Source: Saccharomonospora sp. NB11 (lineage in GTDB: Bacteria > Actinomycetota > Actinomycetes > Mycobacteriales > Pseudonocardiaceae). From it: 64,000 nucleotides of DNA. Positions within the stretch are counted from its first letter, which is position 1, and each line of letters begins with the position of its first letter. The translations under genes were made by a program, and so were the position numbers. Below are positions 42,465 through 52,163 of this stretch, in pieces. The DNA is taken from assembly GCF_015910535.1 (NCBI RefSeq), contig NZ_JACBJG010000007.1:62001-126000 (forward strand). Direction: 5' to 3'. The notes beneath the pieces are model-generated. The model had not been told where the DNA came from. It saw only the letters and a list, made by a program, of their open reading frames with translations, and made no database searches.

Positions 42465-43286
42465 GTGGCGATGCCCCGAGGAGCACTGAACCCGGACGGG
42501 CCCAGTGGCGCCGTCCTGCCCAACATTGCCCGTATCCGGAACTTCTGGCTGGGCGGTGCGAACCACGGTGAGGCAGACCGGGAGATGGCCGACCAGATCG
42601 GAGTCTGCGCGCCGTACATCCCCTACCTCGTCCGCAAACAGCGCGAGCTCGTCCGTCGGCAGGTGCGGTTCCTCGTCGAGGAAGGAGTGACCCAGTTCCT
42701 CGACCTCGGTTCGGGGTTGCCCGACGAGGGCTACGTGCATCACGTGGCCCAGGCGGCCGATCCCGAGTGCCGGGTGGCGTATGTGGACGCCGACCCGTCG
42801 ATCGCCGGTGACAGCAAGGAGTTGTTGGAGGGATCGGTCGGCACGCGGTTCGTGGTGGCGGACTGCCGCGACGTCGAGGGCGTGTTGTCCCACGACGACG
42901 TCCGAGCCGTGCTCGATCCGACCCGGCCGTTCGTCGTGCTCATGACCGAGCTGCTGTTGCACATCCCCGATTCCGAGGGCGCCGACGAGTTCGTCGCCTC
43001 GTGGGTGGACGCGCTGCCCAGCGGCGGCTACCTCGCGATCTCCCACTTCGGTGAGGACGAACAGGTCCTCGAAGGACTGCGGCTCTTCGAGAACCTCAGG
43101 TTCGGTCGGTTCCCCGAGGTGAGTCTGCGCTCGCGGGAGCGGGTCGCGCAGTTCTTCGCGGGACTCGACCTGGTCGAGCCCGGCGTGGTGCCCGCGCCGT
43201 TGTGGCGGCCCGACCCCGGCGACGACGAGGACCTGCGCAACCCCGACGAGGTGCGGATGTTCGCCGGGATCGGGCGCAAGAGCTGA
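42465..43286 (+). CDS. SAM-dependent methyltransferase, DUF574 (Methyltransf_19) type
   Basis: 273 residues. It has the family's N-terminal NIARIRNFWLGGANH and the variant SAM motif FLDLGSGLPDEG. GTG at this position is favoured by GAGGAGG 11 nt upstream; an ATG two codons later is the alternative. Members are very numerous in actinomycetes and mostly uncharacterised. It converges on the UbiA-family gene with 3 nt between stops. Confidence 0.88.
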   Translation: MAMPRGALNPDGPSGAVLPNIARIRNFWLGGANHGEADREMADQIGVCAPYIPYLVRKQRELVRRQVRFLVEEGVTQFLDLGSGLPDEGYVHHVAQAADPECRVAYVDADPSIAGDSKELLEGSVGTRFVVADCRDVEGVLSHDDVRAVLDPTRPFVVLMTELLLHIPDSEGADEFVASWVDALPSGGYLAISHFGEDEQVLEGLRLFENLRFGRFPEVSLRSRERVAQFFAGLDLVEPGVVPAPLWRPDPGDDEDLRNPDEVRMFAGIGRKS

Positions 43287-43289
43287 CCG

Positions 43290-44195
43290 TCACACGGCCA
43301 GCGCGACGCCCACGACGGCGACGTCCGCGGCGAGCACCACGGGCATGACGGTGCGGCGCAGCCAGGTGGAACTCACCGGCGCGCCGACCGACACCCGGTG
43401 GGTGAGCAGGACGGCCGAGCCCGTGAACAGCGCGTGTCCCGTGGCCACCACCAGCGTCGCGACGAGACCGCCGAGCCACCACGATCCCCACACCAGGACG
43501 GCGAGGCCACCGAGCAGCAGCAGGCAGGCCAGCCGCAACGCCCCGACGGGACCACGCCGCACACTCGTGGTTCGCATGCCCGCCGCGGCGTCGGCGGCGG
43601 CGTCGGGCACCGACCACCACACGACTCGCGCCGCCGCGAGCACGGTGAGCCCGGCGAGCACCAACGCGGTCGGGGGCGGCAGGTCGGGTTGCAGGGCGGC
43701 GTGGGTGAGCAGGCTCGGCAACATCACGACACCGCAGGCGAACACCAACGCCCCCACCAGTCCTCGCGACTTCAGCCGCACCGGCTCGACGTTGTAGAAC
43801 ACGTGGGCGAGCAGCACGCCCGCGGCGGCGAGCACCACCGCGATGTGTCCGGTGTGGAGGGACACGACGAGTGCCAGCACCAGGCCCGCCATGGCCTCTC
43901 CGAGCACGAGTGCGTAGCCTCGGCGGGCACCGAGGCGCGCGGCGGCCGACGAGAGCGTCGACCGCTCGGGATGTCGGGCGTCGCTGTCGAGGTCGACGAC
44001 CGTGTTGAGCACCAGACCCGCTTCCACGAGCAGCACCGCCGACACCACGGAGGCCAGTGCGGGCCAACTCAGCACGTCCGCCGGTGTCGCCGCGGCGAAG
44101 CACGCGCCCCACAACGCCTGACACACCGTGTTCAGCCAGAACGGGAACTCCAGCCGGTGGACGGCGGCGAGTTCCCTCGCGGTCAGTCGCGACAT
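43290..44195 (-). CDS. UbiA-superfamily membrane prenyltransferase / possible terpene synthase
   Basis: 301 residues with about eight or nine membrane helices. The first aspartate-rich motif is NTVVDLDSD (Asn64, Asp68, Asp72) and the second DAAAD with downstream GMRTT (Asp198, Asp202); both are intact. UbiA enzymes attach prenyl groups to aromatics, and some act as terpene cyclases. The gene is last in an operon with a P450 and a class II diterpene cyclase, which favours a terpene role. The start overlaps the P450 stop by 13 nt. Confidence 0.85.
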   Translation of the reverse strand: MSRLTARELAAVHRLEFPFWLNTVCQALWGACFAAATPADVLSWPALASVVSAVLLVEAGLVLNTVVDLDSDARHPERSTLSSAAARLGARRGYALVLGEAMAGLVLALVVSLHTGHIAVVLAAAGVLLAHVFYNVEPVRLKSRGLVGALVFACGVVMLPSLLTHAALQPDLPPPTALVLAGLTVLAAARVVWWSVPDAAADAAAGMRTTSVRRGPVGALRLACLLLLGGLAVLVWGSWWLGGLVATLVVATGHALFTGSAVLLTHRVSVGAPVSSTWLRRTVMPVVLAADVAVVGVALAV

Positions 44196-45439
44196 GCGGT
44201 CACCCGCACGCGGAGCCGGGAGGACGGGGCCATCGCGTGGCCGCGCAGTTGCAGCCTGCCTGCGGCAGGGTTGAGACACCGCCACTCTCTGCGCCGCAGC
44301 ACGGACGCGGTGATCAGGCGCAGCTCCAGCATCGCGAGCTGGCTGCCCAGGCACCGCCGCGCGCCGCCGCCGAACGGGAGGTAGACCGACGGCGGGTGCT
44401 TGCGGCCGAGGAACCGGGACGGGTCGAAGCGCAACGGCTGCGGGAACGCGTCGTCCTGGCGGTGGGCGAGGTAGATGCTCGTGGTCAGCGTCGTGCCCGC
44501 CGGGAACGTGCGGCCGAGAAGCCGGGCCGGGCAGCGGAGTCGCCGGTTCTCCGCCACCGTCACCGGAGGCGCGAGCCGCAGCGACTCGGAGATGACCGCG
44601 GTGAGCAGCGGGGCCGCCGACGCCGTCGGCACGTCGTCGCTCGTGGCGTCGAGTTCGTCGAGCACGTCGTGCCGCAGTGACTCGTCGACCGCGAGCCGGT
44701 ACAGCGTCCACGCCGCCGCCGACGCGGTGGTCTCGTGACCGGCGAACAGCAGGGACACGAGCTGGTCGCGCAGCTCGGCGTCGTTGTCGCGGAGATCGGC
44801 CAGGGGGCCGTCGGCGTTCAGCAGCAACGACGCCAGCGTCGCGGGCTCGCGCGTGCTCCCGGAGCGGGCCCAGTCCACGAGTCGGCCGTCGAGGTCGGCA
44901 CTCGACCGGGGCAGGCCACCGCGCAGGAACCGGTGTGCGAGGGTGCGGGGCCGCGAGCCGAGGGCGTCGTCGATCCAGGACGTGAAGTCGTCGAGTACCG
45001 CCTCGGTCCGCCGATCCGTGTCGCCGAGCACCAGCCGCGCGATGATCCGGAGCGCGACCTGGCGGGTCCAGTCGGCCAACACGACGGTCTGCCCCACGGT
45101 CAACGCGTCGACGGCGTCGTGGACGGTCTCCGCGATCAGCGGTGCGTAGGTGGTCAGCCGACGACCTCGCAGCGGCGGCCCGAGCACCTTGCGGTACGCG
45201 GTGTGGCGCGGGCCGTCGACCCAGAGCAGCGAGTGTTCGCCGAACAGCGGCCGGAGGCTGCGACTGCCCGGGTGGTCCAGCTCGCTGTCCGAGGCGAACA
45301 ACCACTCGATCGTCTCGGGGTCCCACAACAGCAGTTTCGGTGGATCGTCGGCGAGGCGGACGTGCCGTTCGGCAACGGTGCGGTGCGCGTCCAGGAACGG
45401 CAGCGTCCGCAACGCCATGCGTAGTTCGGTGCGGTTCAT
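44183..45439 (-). CDS. Cytochrome P450
   Basis: 418 residues. It has I-helix AGHETT (233-238), ExxR in ESLR (285-288), and heme loop FGGGARRCLG with Cys363 as the thiolate ligand. No fused reductase is present and no ferredoxin gene lies nearby. It sits between the DxDD cyclase and the UbiA-family gene with coding overlaps on both sides, so the probable substrate is the diterpene made by the cluster. Confidence 0.92.
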   Translation of the reverse strand: MNRTELRMALRTLPFLDAHRTVAERHVRLADDPPKLLLWDPETIEWLFASDSELDHPGSRSLRPLFGEHSLLWVDGPRHTAYRKVLGPPLRGRRLTTYAPLIAETVHDAVDALTVGQTVVLADWTRQVALRIIARLVLGDTDRRTEAVLDDFTSWIDDALGSRPRTLAHRFLRGGLPRSSADLDGRLVDWARSGSTREPATLASLLLNADGPLADLRDNDAELRDQLVSLLFAGHETTASAAAWTLYRLAVDESLRHDVLDELDATSDDVPTASAAPLLTAVISESLRLAPPVTVAENRRLRCPARLLGRTFPAGTTLTTSIYLAHRQDDAFPQPLRFDPSRFLGRKHPPSVYLPFGGGARRCLGSQLAMLELRLITASVLRRREWRCLNPAAGRLQLRGHAMAPSSRLRVRVTACRD

Positions 45440-47046
45440 CCCACTCCGGTTCCCACGGGGAGGGTGGCGTCGGCGAGCAGTGGTGCGGTGCGCGGGTCGG
45501 TGTGTGCCGCGTACAACGCGGCCAGCATCTCGACCCGGATGATGCGGGTCGGCGTGTAGACGTCCTTGTCGTGCCACAACGGCGGGTGCGGGCGCTCGTC
45601 AGTCCAGTGCCGCAGCAGTGTGCGGGCGCCGCGTTCGGCTGCCGGGGCGATGCGTTCGTCGGTGACCTCGCTCGCCCGTAGCAGCAGCCGGACCGCGTAC
45701 GCGGTCTCCTCCCGGGTCGGCTCCCACGTGCCCCAGCGCCCACCGTCCTGTTCGGTCGCGAGCACCCAGTCCACGGCGCGGCGCACGGCGTCGGCTGCCG
45801 CGGGGCCGCCGTGCCGGGCCAACGCGACGGCACAGCAGACGGTGGCGTAGTAGGGCGAGGCGTGCCACTTGTCGGTCCAACTGCCGTCCGGATGTTGCTG
45901 GTCGACGAGCCAGCCCACGACCGTCTCCAGACGTTCGGCGCACCAGCGGCGCTGGGTGTCGTCGAGCACCGTGCTGGAGGCCGGGAGGGCGAGGGTGCTG
46001 CCCAGCGCCTGCACGGTGTGGGCGTTCGCCGTGGTCGACGGGGTGCGTTCCTCCGGGAAGCAGAAGAAGTGGTCGCCGCGGTCGAATCCGCGCAGCACGT
46101 CGGGGGAGCGAGGGCTGCCGAGCAGGGCGAGGGCGAGCAGCCCGGTGGCGGTGTCGTCGACGTCGACGGGCAGACCGTCCCCGCCCGCGGCGCCGTCGTC
46201 CCCGAACGCGGCGTGGAGGCTGCTGACGAGTTCGTCCAACACGGGACGCGGCGCCGTGAGCGGCACGCCCGTGTCGAGCAGTGTGGACAGTACCCACGAG
46301 CGTTCGAACAGCATCAGCGGCGCGGCGACGGGCACACCGCCGTTCGTGTGCTGCACCGACAGCAGGTAGGCGACACCCGGGTGGCTTCCCTCCCGTAGCA
46401 CGTCGTCGCCGAGCCACGCGGCGGTGGCAGCGGGCGAGCAGCCGACGAGCCGATCGTCCACAGGACGCACGGACCGTGCGCCTCGGACGGACGGACCGAA
46501 CAGTTCGAGCGAGTGCCAGAGCTTCTCCGGGACGGGATGGCCTTGCGCGAGCGCGTCGCGGATCGCCTCCAGCAGCTCGGGTCGGGTCCCGGGTGGCTCG
46601 GGCAGTGTCGGGCGGCCGAGCCGCGCGAGGTGGGCGTTCACCTCGGACAGCAGCGCGGGCACCATGATCTCCACCGCCACGGTGTCCGGCAGCGCGTCCA
46701 GGTCGGCGAGGCGGCGGGACAACGCCTCGACACCGCGGTCGGCCGCCGACGCCACTGCGGGGTCGGCGTCGGCGCGGTTCCGTTCGGTCAACAGCGCCTC
46801 GGTGGCGCTCAGGGTGGTGACGAGGTCGTACTCGGCCGGGCCGCCCCACGCGCCGTCGCCGCGTTGCTCGCGGAGCAGGAACGCGACCCGTTGTCGGTGG
46901 TGTGGCAGCGACGGCGCCAGCGCGACGAGCCGCGCGGTCTCGTAGACACACGGCTCGAACTGCCCGTTCGGGTCGGCGGCCATGTCGGTGAGCAGGGTTC
47001 GAACTGTCTCGGCCGTACGGTCCAGCCAGGACACTCGCGGTGTCAT
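45436..47046 (-). CDS. Class II diterpene cyclase (DxDD type)
   Basis: 536-residue prenyltransferase/squalene-cyclase fold. The protonating DVDD motif is at residues 295-298. Repeated QW-like turns are present (REQRGDGAWGG, QQHPDGSWTD, EQDGGRWGTW). No class I DDxxD is visible, so the diphosphate is kept. The family protonates geranylgeranyl diphosphate to labdane- or halimane-type diphosphates, as Rv3377c does. The ATG follows GAGGAG at 8 nt. No GGPP synthase is present in the window, so precursor comes from elsewhere. Confidence 0.88.
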   Translation of the reverse strand: MTPRVSWLDRTAETVRTLLTDMAADPNGQFEPCVYETARLVALAPSLPHHRQRVAFLLREQRGDGAWGGPAEYDLVTTLSATEALLTERNRADADPAVASAADRGVEALSRRLADLDALPDTVAVEIMVPALLSEVNAHLARLGRPTLPEPPGTRPELLEAIRDALAQGHPVPEKLWHSLELFGPSVRGARSVRPVDDRLVGCSPAATAAWLGDDVLREGSHPGVAYLLSVQHTNGGVPVAAPLMLFERSWVLSTLLDTGVPLTAPRPVLDELVSSLHAAFGDDGAAGGDGLPVDVDDTATGLLALALLGSPRSPDVLRGFDRGDHFFCFPEERTPSTTANAHTVQALGSTLALPASSTVLDDTQRRWCAERLETVVGWLVDQQHPDGSWTDKWHASPYYATVCCAVALARHGGPAAADAVRRAVDWVLATEQDGGRWGTWEPTREETAYAVRLLLRASEVTDERIAPAAERGARTLLRHWTDERPHPPLWHDKDVYTPTRIIRVEMLAALYAAHTDPRTAPLLADATLPVGTGVG

Positions 47047-47195
47047 GTGTGACACTCCTCGGCAGCCACGTCGGGATGAAATTTGTCCGCGATCGGGTAG
47101 TCGATCGGCCACCGAACGTAGCATCGTTGCCCGCGGTGCGACATGATCTTGATCCGAACGGAGCAGTGGTCCTTCGTCGAGGAGAAGGCCCGTCC

Positions 47196-49232
47196 TCACT
47201 GCTCGGACGTGGTGACGCGGAACTCCGCACTCGTGCCCGTGAACTCCCGCACCGTCGACGACAGATCCTTCGCGTCCCCGTGGTAGCGGATGCGATAGGT
47301 GCCCGCGGGTGCGTCGGCCGGGACCGTCCACGTGGCGGTCACCTTGGACGCGGAGATGCCGTGCCGCTTCCACGTCAGCGTGGTCGAGGCGTCACCGTCG
47401 TCGGCGATCCGTCGCCACTCGCCGTCCTCCCACCGCTGCACCTCCAGGTACGTGCTGCCACGGTGCAGGTCGTTGCCGGGATGGGCGCCGGAGAACACGA
47501 CGCTCGCCGTCTCTCCCGGCAGGTACACCGACCTGGGCTGCGTGAGCACGTCCCCGAATCGGGTGCCGAGGACGGGAGTGTCGAGAACGACGCCGGGCTG
47601 CAGCACGAGCTGGCGCGACGACAGGTCCGGCGGCGCGGTGCCGACGGGCAGCGTGGTGCCGTCGCGCAGGGCGGTGGCGAGATCGTGCGCGGTCTGTCGG
47701 AACGCGTCCAGCTCCCATCGGCCGAACAACGTCGACCCGCCCTCGTAGTGCTGGGCGTCGTACTCCTCGGGGGTCGTCACGTAGTGGGCGTAGCCGTTGC
47801 TGTACCCGGCGACGAGCACGTCCCGGACGTCGGCGCCCACCACGTCGGCGACGGTCCGACGCAGTCGCAGCCCGGCGGAGATCGTCACCTCGCCGGGGAT
47901 CGCGACGAGGTACAGGGACCCGATGCGCACGAGCTGCACCGGGACGCGCTCCGTCACCCACGGGTAGAGGTCGTTCATGGCCCCGATGGGCACGGCCACG
48001 GCCTTCGGTGCCTGGCAGTCGCGCAGTTCGGGCGACACCTCGTAGAGGATCTTGTCGGACACCAGGTCGAGCACGGGATTGTCGCCCTCGGCGAACAGCG
48101 GGAACGCGGGGCCGTCCTCCGTGCTGCCCGCGGCCATCGCCGCTCCCACGGCCGGATCACACGTGCGGTGTTCGCGCCCGTCGCCGGTGAATTCCGGCCG
48201 GACAGTGACGTCGGAGAGGTCGATGTAGACGGTCGCGGCGTCGAGGCCACCGCTCACCGGCGTGGTGGGCCGGTCGAGCTGCGCCGCCGCGGCGCGGTAC
48301 TGCCGCAGTCCGATCTCGGCGGTTCGGTGCCGGTCCTCGGGGGTGGGCGACGGGGCGAGATCCAGGTTGGGGGACATGTCGCCCGCGTTGGTCTGGGCGA
48401 ACGCGGCCACGAAGTCCGGGGAGGCGTCGTCGAGGTAGTCGACGCCCTCGACCTGACGTTCCCAGTGGTAGGCGGCGTAGCCCTTGTTGTCGGCGCTGAT
48501 CAGCCGATTGTCGCCCGACATGCTTGTGTTGTGCGTCGGGAACCAGTTGATCGCTCCGACGGGTTCGCCGTCGCGTTCGATGCGCAGCAGTGTCGTCTGC
48601 GGATCGATCGCGTCCGGGAAGAATGCGCGGTCGTCCTCGGGGTTGTGGTCGAACGCCTCGCGCGACCGGTTGGCGCTCGCGCCGGTCAGCTCACCGTGCG
48701 TGAGCCGCAGCGTCGAGGGAGCGAGGTCGTCGTGCGCGCGGTGGACGGAGTCGAGGATGCCGTCGGTGATCGCGTCGAACGTCTTCTGGTGGAAGCCCAG
48801 CGTGGTGAGGTTGTAGAGCAGGTGATGGGAGTAGCCGCCGGGGCCCGAGTGCGTGTGGGTGGCGGTGATCAGCACGTTCTGTTCGTCGTAGAGGTCGCCG
48901 TACTCGTCGGCGAGCCGGTCGAGCACTGCCTGGTGCACGCTGGAGAAGATCATCGGGGAGTCGACGACGACCAGCAGTACGCGCTCGTCCGTCGCCTGGT
49001 CGACGATGACGAACGACCGAGCATGCAGGCGCGTGTGCAGTCCTTCGGCCTGCTGGTCGAGTCGGCCGTAGCCCATCATGCCGACCTCGGCGATCTCGCC
49101 GGTGGCGTCGGCGATGCCGCGTCCGACGAGGTAGCCCTCGTCGGAGGGGGTGGCCTGTGCCGCGGGGGCGAGGGTGATCGCCAGTGCCGTCGCGGCGGAC
49201 AGTGCGCCCAGCCGCCGAAGTCGCTTCCGCAT
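47196..49232 (-). CDS. Secreted neutral ceramidase
   Basis: 678 residues. A Sec-type signal (RRLGALSAATALAITLAPAAQA) is followed by the ceramidase fold: ATHTHSGPGGYSHHLLYNL with zinc-binding His, and NAGDMSPN containing the catalytic Ser. The C-terminal beta-sandwich ends FTGTSAEFRV. It cleaves N-acyl-sphingosine to sphingosine and fatty acid outside the cell. Bacteria rarely make ceramide, so it probably acts on host or environmental lipid. Confidence 0.93.
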   Translation of the reverse strand: MRKRLRRLGALSAATALAITLAPAAQATPSDEGYLVGRGIADATGEIAEVGMMGYGRLDQQAEGLHTRLHARSFVIVDQATDERVLLVVVDSPMIFSSVHQAVLDRLADEYGDLYDEQNVLITATHTHSGPGGYSHHLLYNLTTLGFHQKTFDAITDGILDSVHRAHDDLAPSTLRLTHGELTGASANRSREAFDHNPEDDRAFFPDAIDPQTTLLRIERDGEPVGAINWFPTHNTSMSGDNRLISADNKGYAAYHWERQVEGVDYLDDASPDFVAAFAQTNAGDMSPNLDLAPSPTPEDRHRTAEIGLRQYRAAAAQLDRPTTPVSGGLDAATVYIDLSDVTVRPEFTGDGREHRTCDPAVGAAMAAGSTEDGPAFPLFAEGDNPVLDLVSDKILYEVSPELRDCQAPKAVAVPIGAMNDLYPWVTERVPVQLVRIGSLYLVAIPGEVTISAGLRLRRTVADVVGADVRDVLVAGYSNGYAHYVTTPEEYDAQHYEGGSTLFGRWELDAFRQTAHDLATALRDGTTLPVGTAPPDLSSRQLVLQPGVVLDTPVLGTRFGDVLTQPRSVYLPGETASVVFSGAHPGNDLHRGSTYLEVQRWEDGEWRRIADDGDASTTLTWKRHGISASKVTATWTVPADAPAGTYRIRYHGDAKDLSSTVREFTGTSAEFRVTTSEQ

Positions 49233-49241
49233 CGCGCCTAC

Positions 49242-49255
49242 CTACAACGTCGTAG
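49242..49255. promoter_or_regulatory. Near-palindrome before the ceramidase start
   Basis: CTACAACGTCGTAG is palindromic at 12 of 14 positions, about 10 nt upstream of the ceramidase ATG on its own strand. It is a candidate operator; the regulator is unknown. Confidence 0.45.
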
Positions 49256-49323
49256 ATATGAATGAGATTCACGATTGTGCGCGAGCGGTGATCGGTGGCG
49301 CAAGAGGCAGACCCGCGAACGGC

Positions 49324-50661
49324 CTAGCCGCCCCAGTCCGGACGCAGCGGCATCGACGCCTCGCCGGACGGCGCCGGTTTCACGCCGAGCACCTGGTGCA
49401 ACTCGATGCGACGCCGTTCGAACGACAGGCGCGACGCGGCCATGTAGAGCGCCCACACCCGCGCCCGACGCAGCCCCGCCTCCCGTACGGCCTCGTCCCA
49501 GTGCGCGTCGAGATTGGCGCACCAGGCCGCGAGCGTCCGCGCGTAGTGCTCGCGCAGGTTTTCCTCGTGCCGCACCTCGAAACCGTTGTCCTGCATGGCC
49601 GACACGATCGTGCCGACCCCTTCCAGCTCGCCGTCGGGGAACACATACCGGTCGATGAACGGCCCGGTGCGGTGCGACTCGTGGGTGGTCGGCCGGGTGA
49701 TGCAATGGTTGAGCAGGCGTCCGCCCTCGCGCAGCCGCGCCGCCAGGAAGCGGAAGTACGCGGGCAGGTTGCGGGCGCCGACGTGTTCGGTGAGGCCGAT
49801 GGAGGACACGGCGTCGAACCCGTGCTCGGTGACGTCGCGGTAGTCGCCGTGCCGTACCTCGGCGCGGTCGTCGAGACCCCGGCGTCGCAGCTTCCGCTGC
49901 GCCCACGACGCCTGTTCGCGCGACAGCGTGACTCCCACGGCGTGCACCCCGTAGTGCTCCGCGGCGTGCGCGACCATGCCTCCCCAGCCGCAGCCGACGT
50001 CGAGCAACCGCATGCCGGGCCGCAGTCCCAACTTGCGACACACGAGGTCGAACTTGTGGAACTGCGCCTGCTCCAGCGTCGCGTCGGGAGCCGGGTAGCA
50101 CGCGCAGGTGTAGGCCATCGACGGCCCGAGCACCAGCTCGTAGAACCGGTTCGACACGTCGTAGTGCTGCGCGATCGCCCTGCTGTCGCGGCCCTTCGAG
50201 TGCCGGAGCCCGTCGAGGGTGCGACGCAGCCGACTCGGTGCTTCCTCCGGCGGGGGCGGGAGCAACCTCAGGTGCCGGGGGCCCAGGTCGCGCAGGATCG
50301 TCCACTTGGCCGCGGTGTCGAGTCCTTCCACCACGCCGCTCGTCGCCCGCAACACGGAGTACAGATCGCCCACGACGTCGAGCGCGCCCGTGACGTACGC
50401 CCTGGCGAGGCCGAGTTCACCGGGCGCGGACAGCAGATACGACAGTGCCGCGGGCGAGCGCACCTCGATGCGCAACGACGCGTCGCGCGCACCGGCGCTG
50501 CTGCCGTCGTACGCGGTGACCGCCACGGGAGCGTCGTCGCGCAGGAACCGCGCGAGCGTGGTGCAGACACCGGTTGCGGCTGCCTGCACCGGCTCCGGCG
50601 TGACGGGAGTCCGGATCGGCTCGTTCGCGTTCGTCCAGGTGTCGGGCGCTGCGTTGCCCAT
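49324..50661 (-). CDS. tmsB: Cyclopropane-fatty-acid-synthase-like methyltransferase (TmsB/BfaB type)
   Basis: 445 residues. The core has the SAM motif LLDVGCGWGGMVAHAAE, with YDVSNRFYELVLGPSMAYTCACY before it and GLTEHVGARNLPAYF after, typical of CFA synthases. Next to an FAD-dependent reductase homologous to TmsA/BfaA, it most likely methylates the double bond of oleoyl lipid at C10, the first step to 10-methylstearic (tuberculostearic) acid. The ATG is taken as the nearest start with AAGGGAG at a sound distance. Confidence 0.85.
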   Translation of the reverse strand: MGNAAPDTWTNANEPIRTPVTPEPVQAAATGVCTTLARFLRDDAPVAVTAYDGSSAGARDASLRIEVRSPAALSYLLSAPGELGLARAYVTGALDVVGDLYSVLRATSGVVEGLDTAAKWTILRDLGPRHLRLLPPPPEEAPSRLRRTLDGLRHSKGRDSRAIAQHYDVSNRFYELVLGPSMAYTCACYPAPDATLEQAQFHKFDLVCRKLGLRPGMRLLDVGCGWGGMVAHAAEHYGVHAVGVTLSREQASWAQRKLRRRGLDDRAEVRHGDYRDVTEHGFDAVSSIGLTEHVGARNLPAYFRFLAARLREGGRLLNHCITRPTTHESHRTGPFIDRYVFPDGELEGVGTIVSAMQDNGFEVRHEENLREHYARTLAAWCANLDAHWDEAVREAGLRRARVWALYMAASRLSFERRRIELHQVLGVKPAPSGEASMPLRPDWGG

Positions 50662-50698
50662 CGGGCTCACACTCCCTTCGGCACACCGCATCGCGGTG

Positions 50699-52123
50699 TC
50701 ACTCGGCTCGGACGCACTTGTCGTAGAGGTTCAGCAGTCGGTCGTCGGGGTCGTAACGGCGCTTGACGCGGTCGTAGACCGCGCCGTTGTAGAGCTGCCA
50801 GAAGGTGCTCTCGTCGTAGAACGCCTCCGAGTACAGCGACTTGCGCCCACCGAGTTCGGTGACCTTCTCCTCGACCAGCCGGTTGTGCGCGTCGGGTCGG
50901 GTGCCCGGGCGGATGGGCACGGTTCCCCAGAATCCGAAGTTGACGTACAGCGTGTGCGGGTCGAGTTCGTACAGCGGCCACTGCCGGTCGGGGTGGCGTT
51001 GCCGGACCGGACAGAGCCACACCGGCCGCAGCGGCACCTCGGCCAGCAGGAAGTCGAGGAACTCACTCGCCCGGTCCACCGGCACCTCGACGTCCTGGAT
51101 CACGGCCTCGCGTCGTGGCCGTCCCAGCAGTCGGTGGACGCGGTCGGACAACCGGTAGCGGCGGTCGAGCGACACGAGCTTCCAGTACCGTTCCGAGCGG
51201 AGTCGCTGCGGTCCGAGCAGCAGCCGCACCGGCCGGTACTGCGCGCCGAAGGCCCGCGAGCACCAGAACCAGTCGGTGTCCCACCGCCACAGGTAGTCCC
51301 GGACGGGCAGGTAGTCGATGTCGTGCTCGCGGATCGAGCGGTAGTAGATGTCGAGCCACGTGTAGTCGCTGACCCGGGGAGCCTCGTCGGTGAAGGTGCC
51401 CAGCGTCAGGTACAACTCGTCCTCGCCGAACACGGTGCCGTCGACGAAGTCGGCCCGACCCTCGGCGCAGATCGCGGCCAGTTCCGCGAACGCGGCCCGC
51501 GGGTCGCTGTACCGCACGTGGCGCAATCGCACGTACGGGCGGACGGGTTCCAGCTCCACCCGCAGCCGCAGCGCGTACCCGAGCGTCCCGTACGAGTTGG
51601 GGAAGGCGAAGAACAGGTCGGCGTGCTCGTTGTCCGGGCGCGCGAGCACCACCTCGCCGTCGCCGGTGAGGACGTCGAGTTCCAGCACCGACTCGTGCGG
51701 CATCCCGTTGCGGAACGACGACGACTCGATGCCGAGGCCCGTGACCGCGCCGCCCACGGTGATGGTCTTCAACTGCGGCACCACCATCGGCATCAGGCCG
51801 TGCGGCAGGGTGGCGTCGACCAACTGCTCGTAGGTGACCATGCCCTCGACGTCCGCGGTGCGTGCCACGGGGTCGACGTCGAGCACGTGGGTCAGCCCGG
51901 AGACGTCCAGGCCCGGAGTGTCACGGCGGCGTCGGGAACGGAAGAGGTTCGACGTCGACTTGGCGAGGCGGACGGGGGAGTCCGGCGGCTGCGCGACGAA
52001 CTGGGCCCGCACCGACTCCACTCGTTCGGCGTAGCCGGGTGCGAGCGGCCGTGTCGCGGCCGACGGCGTGTCCGGCTCCCGAGATGACGCAGACCGATTG
52101 TCCAGCACCATGCGTTCCAGCAT
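50699..52123 (-). CDS. tmsA: FAD-binding reductase of 10-methyl fatty acid synthesis (TmsA/BfaA type)
   Basis: 474 residues, FAD_binding_4 fold with VVPQLKTITVGGAVTGLGIES as the flavin-binding stretch, and a C-terminal domain ending RRYDPDDRLLNLYDKCV. Homologues (Rv0449c, TmsA) reduce the 10-methylene intermediate made by TmsB. The pair has a 37-nt gap. The small TmsC is not seen. Start is uncertain between MLERMVLD and the Met four codons later. Confidence 0.85.
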   Translation of the reverse strand: MLERMVLDNRSASSREPDTPSAATRPLAPGYAERVESVRAQFVAQPPDSPVRLAKSTSNLFRSRRRRDTPGLDVSGLTHVLDVDPVARTADVEGMVTYEQLVDATLPHGLMPMVVPQLKTITVGGAVTGLGIESSSFRNGMPHESVLELDVLTGDGEVVLARPDNEHADLFFAFPNSYGTLGYALRLRVELEPVRPYVRLRHVRYSDPRAAFAELAAICAEGRADFVDGTVFGEDELYLTLGTFTDEAPRVSDYTWLDIYYRSIREHDIDYLPVRDYLWRWDTDWFWCSRAFGAQYRPVRLLLGPQRLRSERYWKLVSLDRRYRLSDRVHRLLGRPRREAVIQDVEVPVDRASEFLDFLLAEVPLRPVWLCPVRQRHPDRQWPLYELDPHTLYVNFGFWGTVPIRPGTRPDAHNRLVEEKVTELGGRKSLYSEAFYDESTFWQLYNGAVYDRVKRRYDPDDRLLNLYDKCVRAE

Positions 52124-52163
52124 CGCCCCTGGTGGCGGGTGGTGCAGGACGAGCGGCGCCGGG

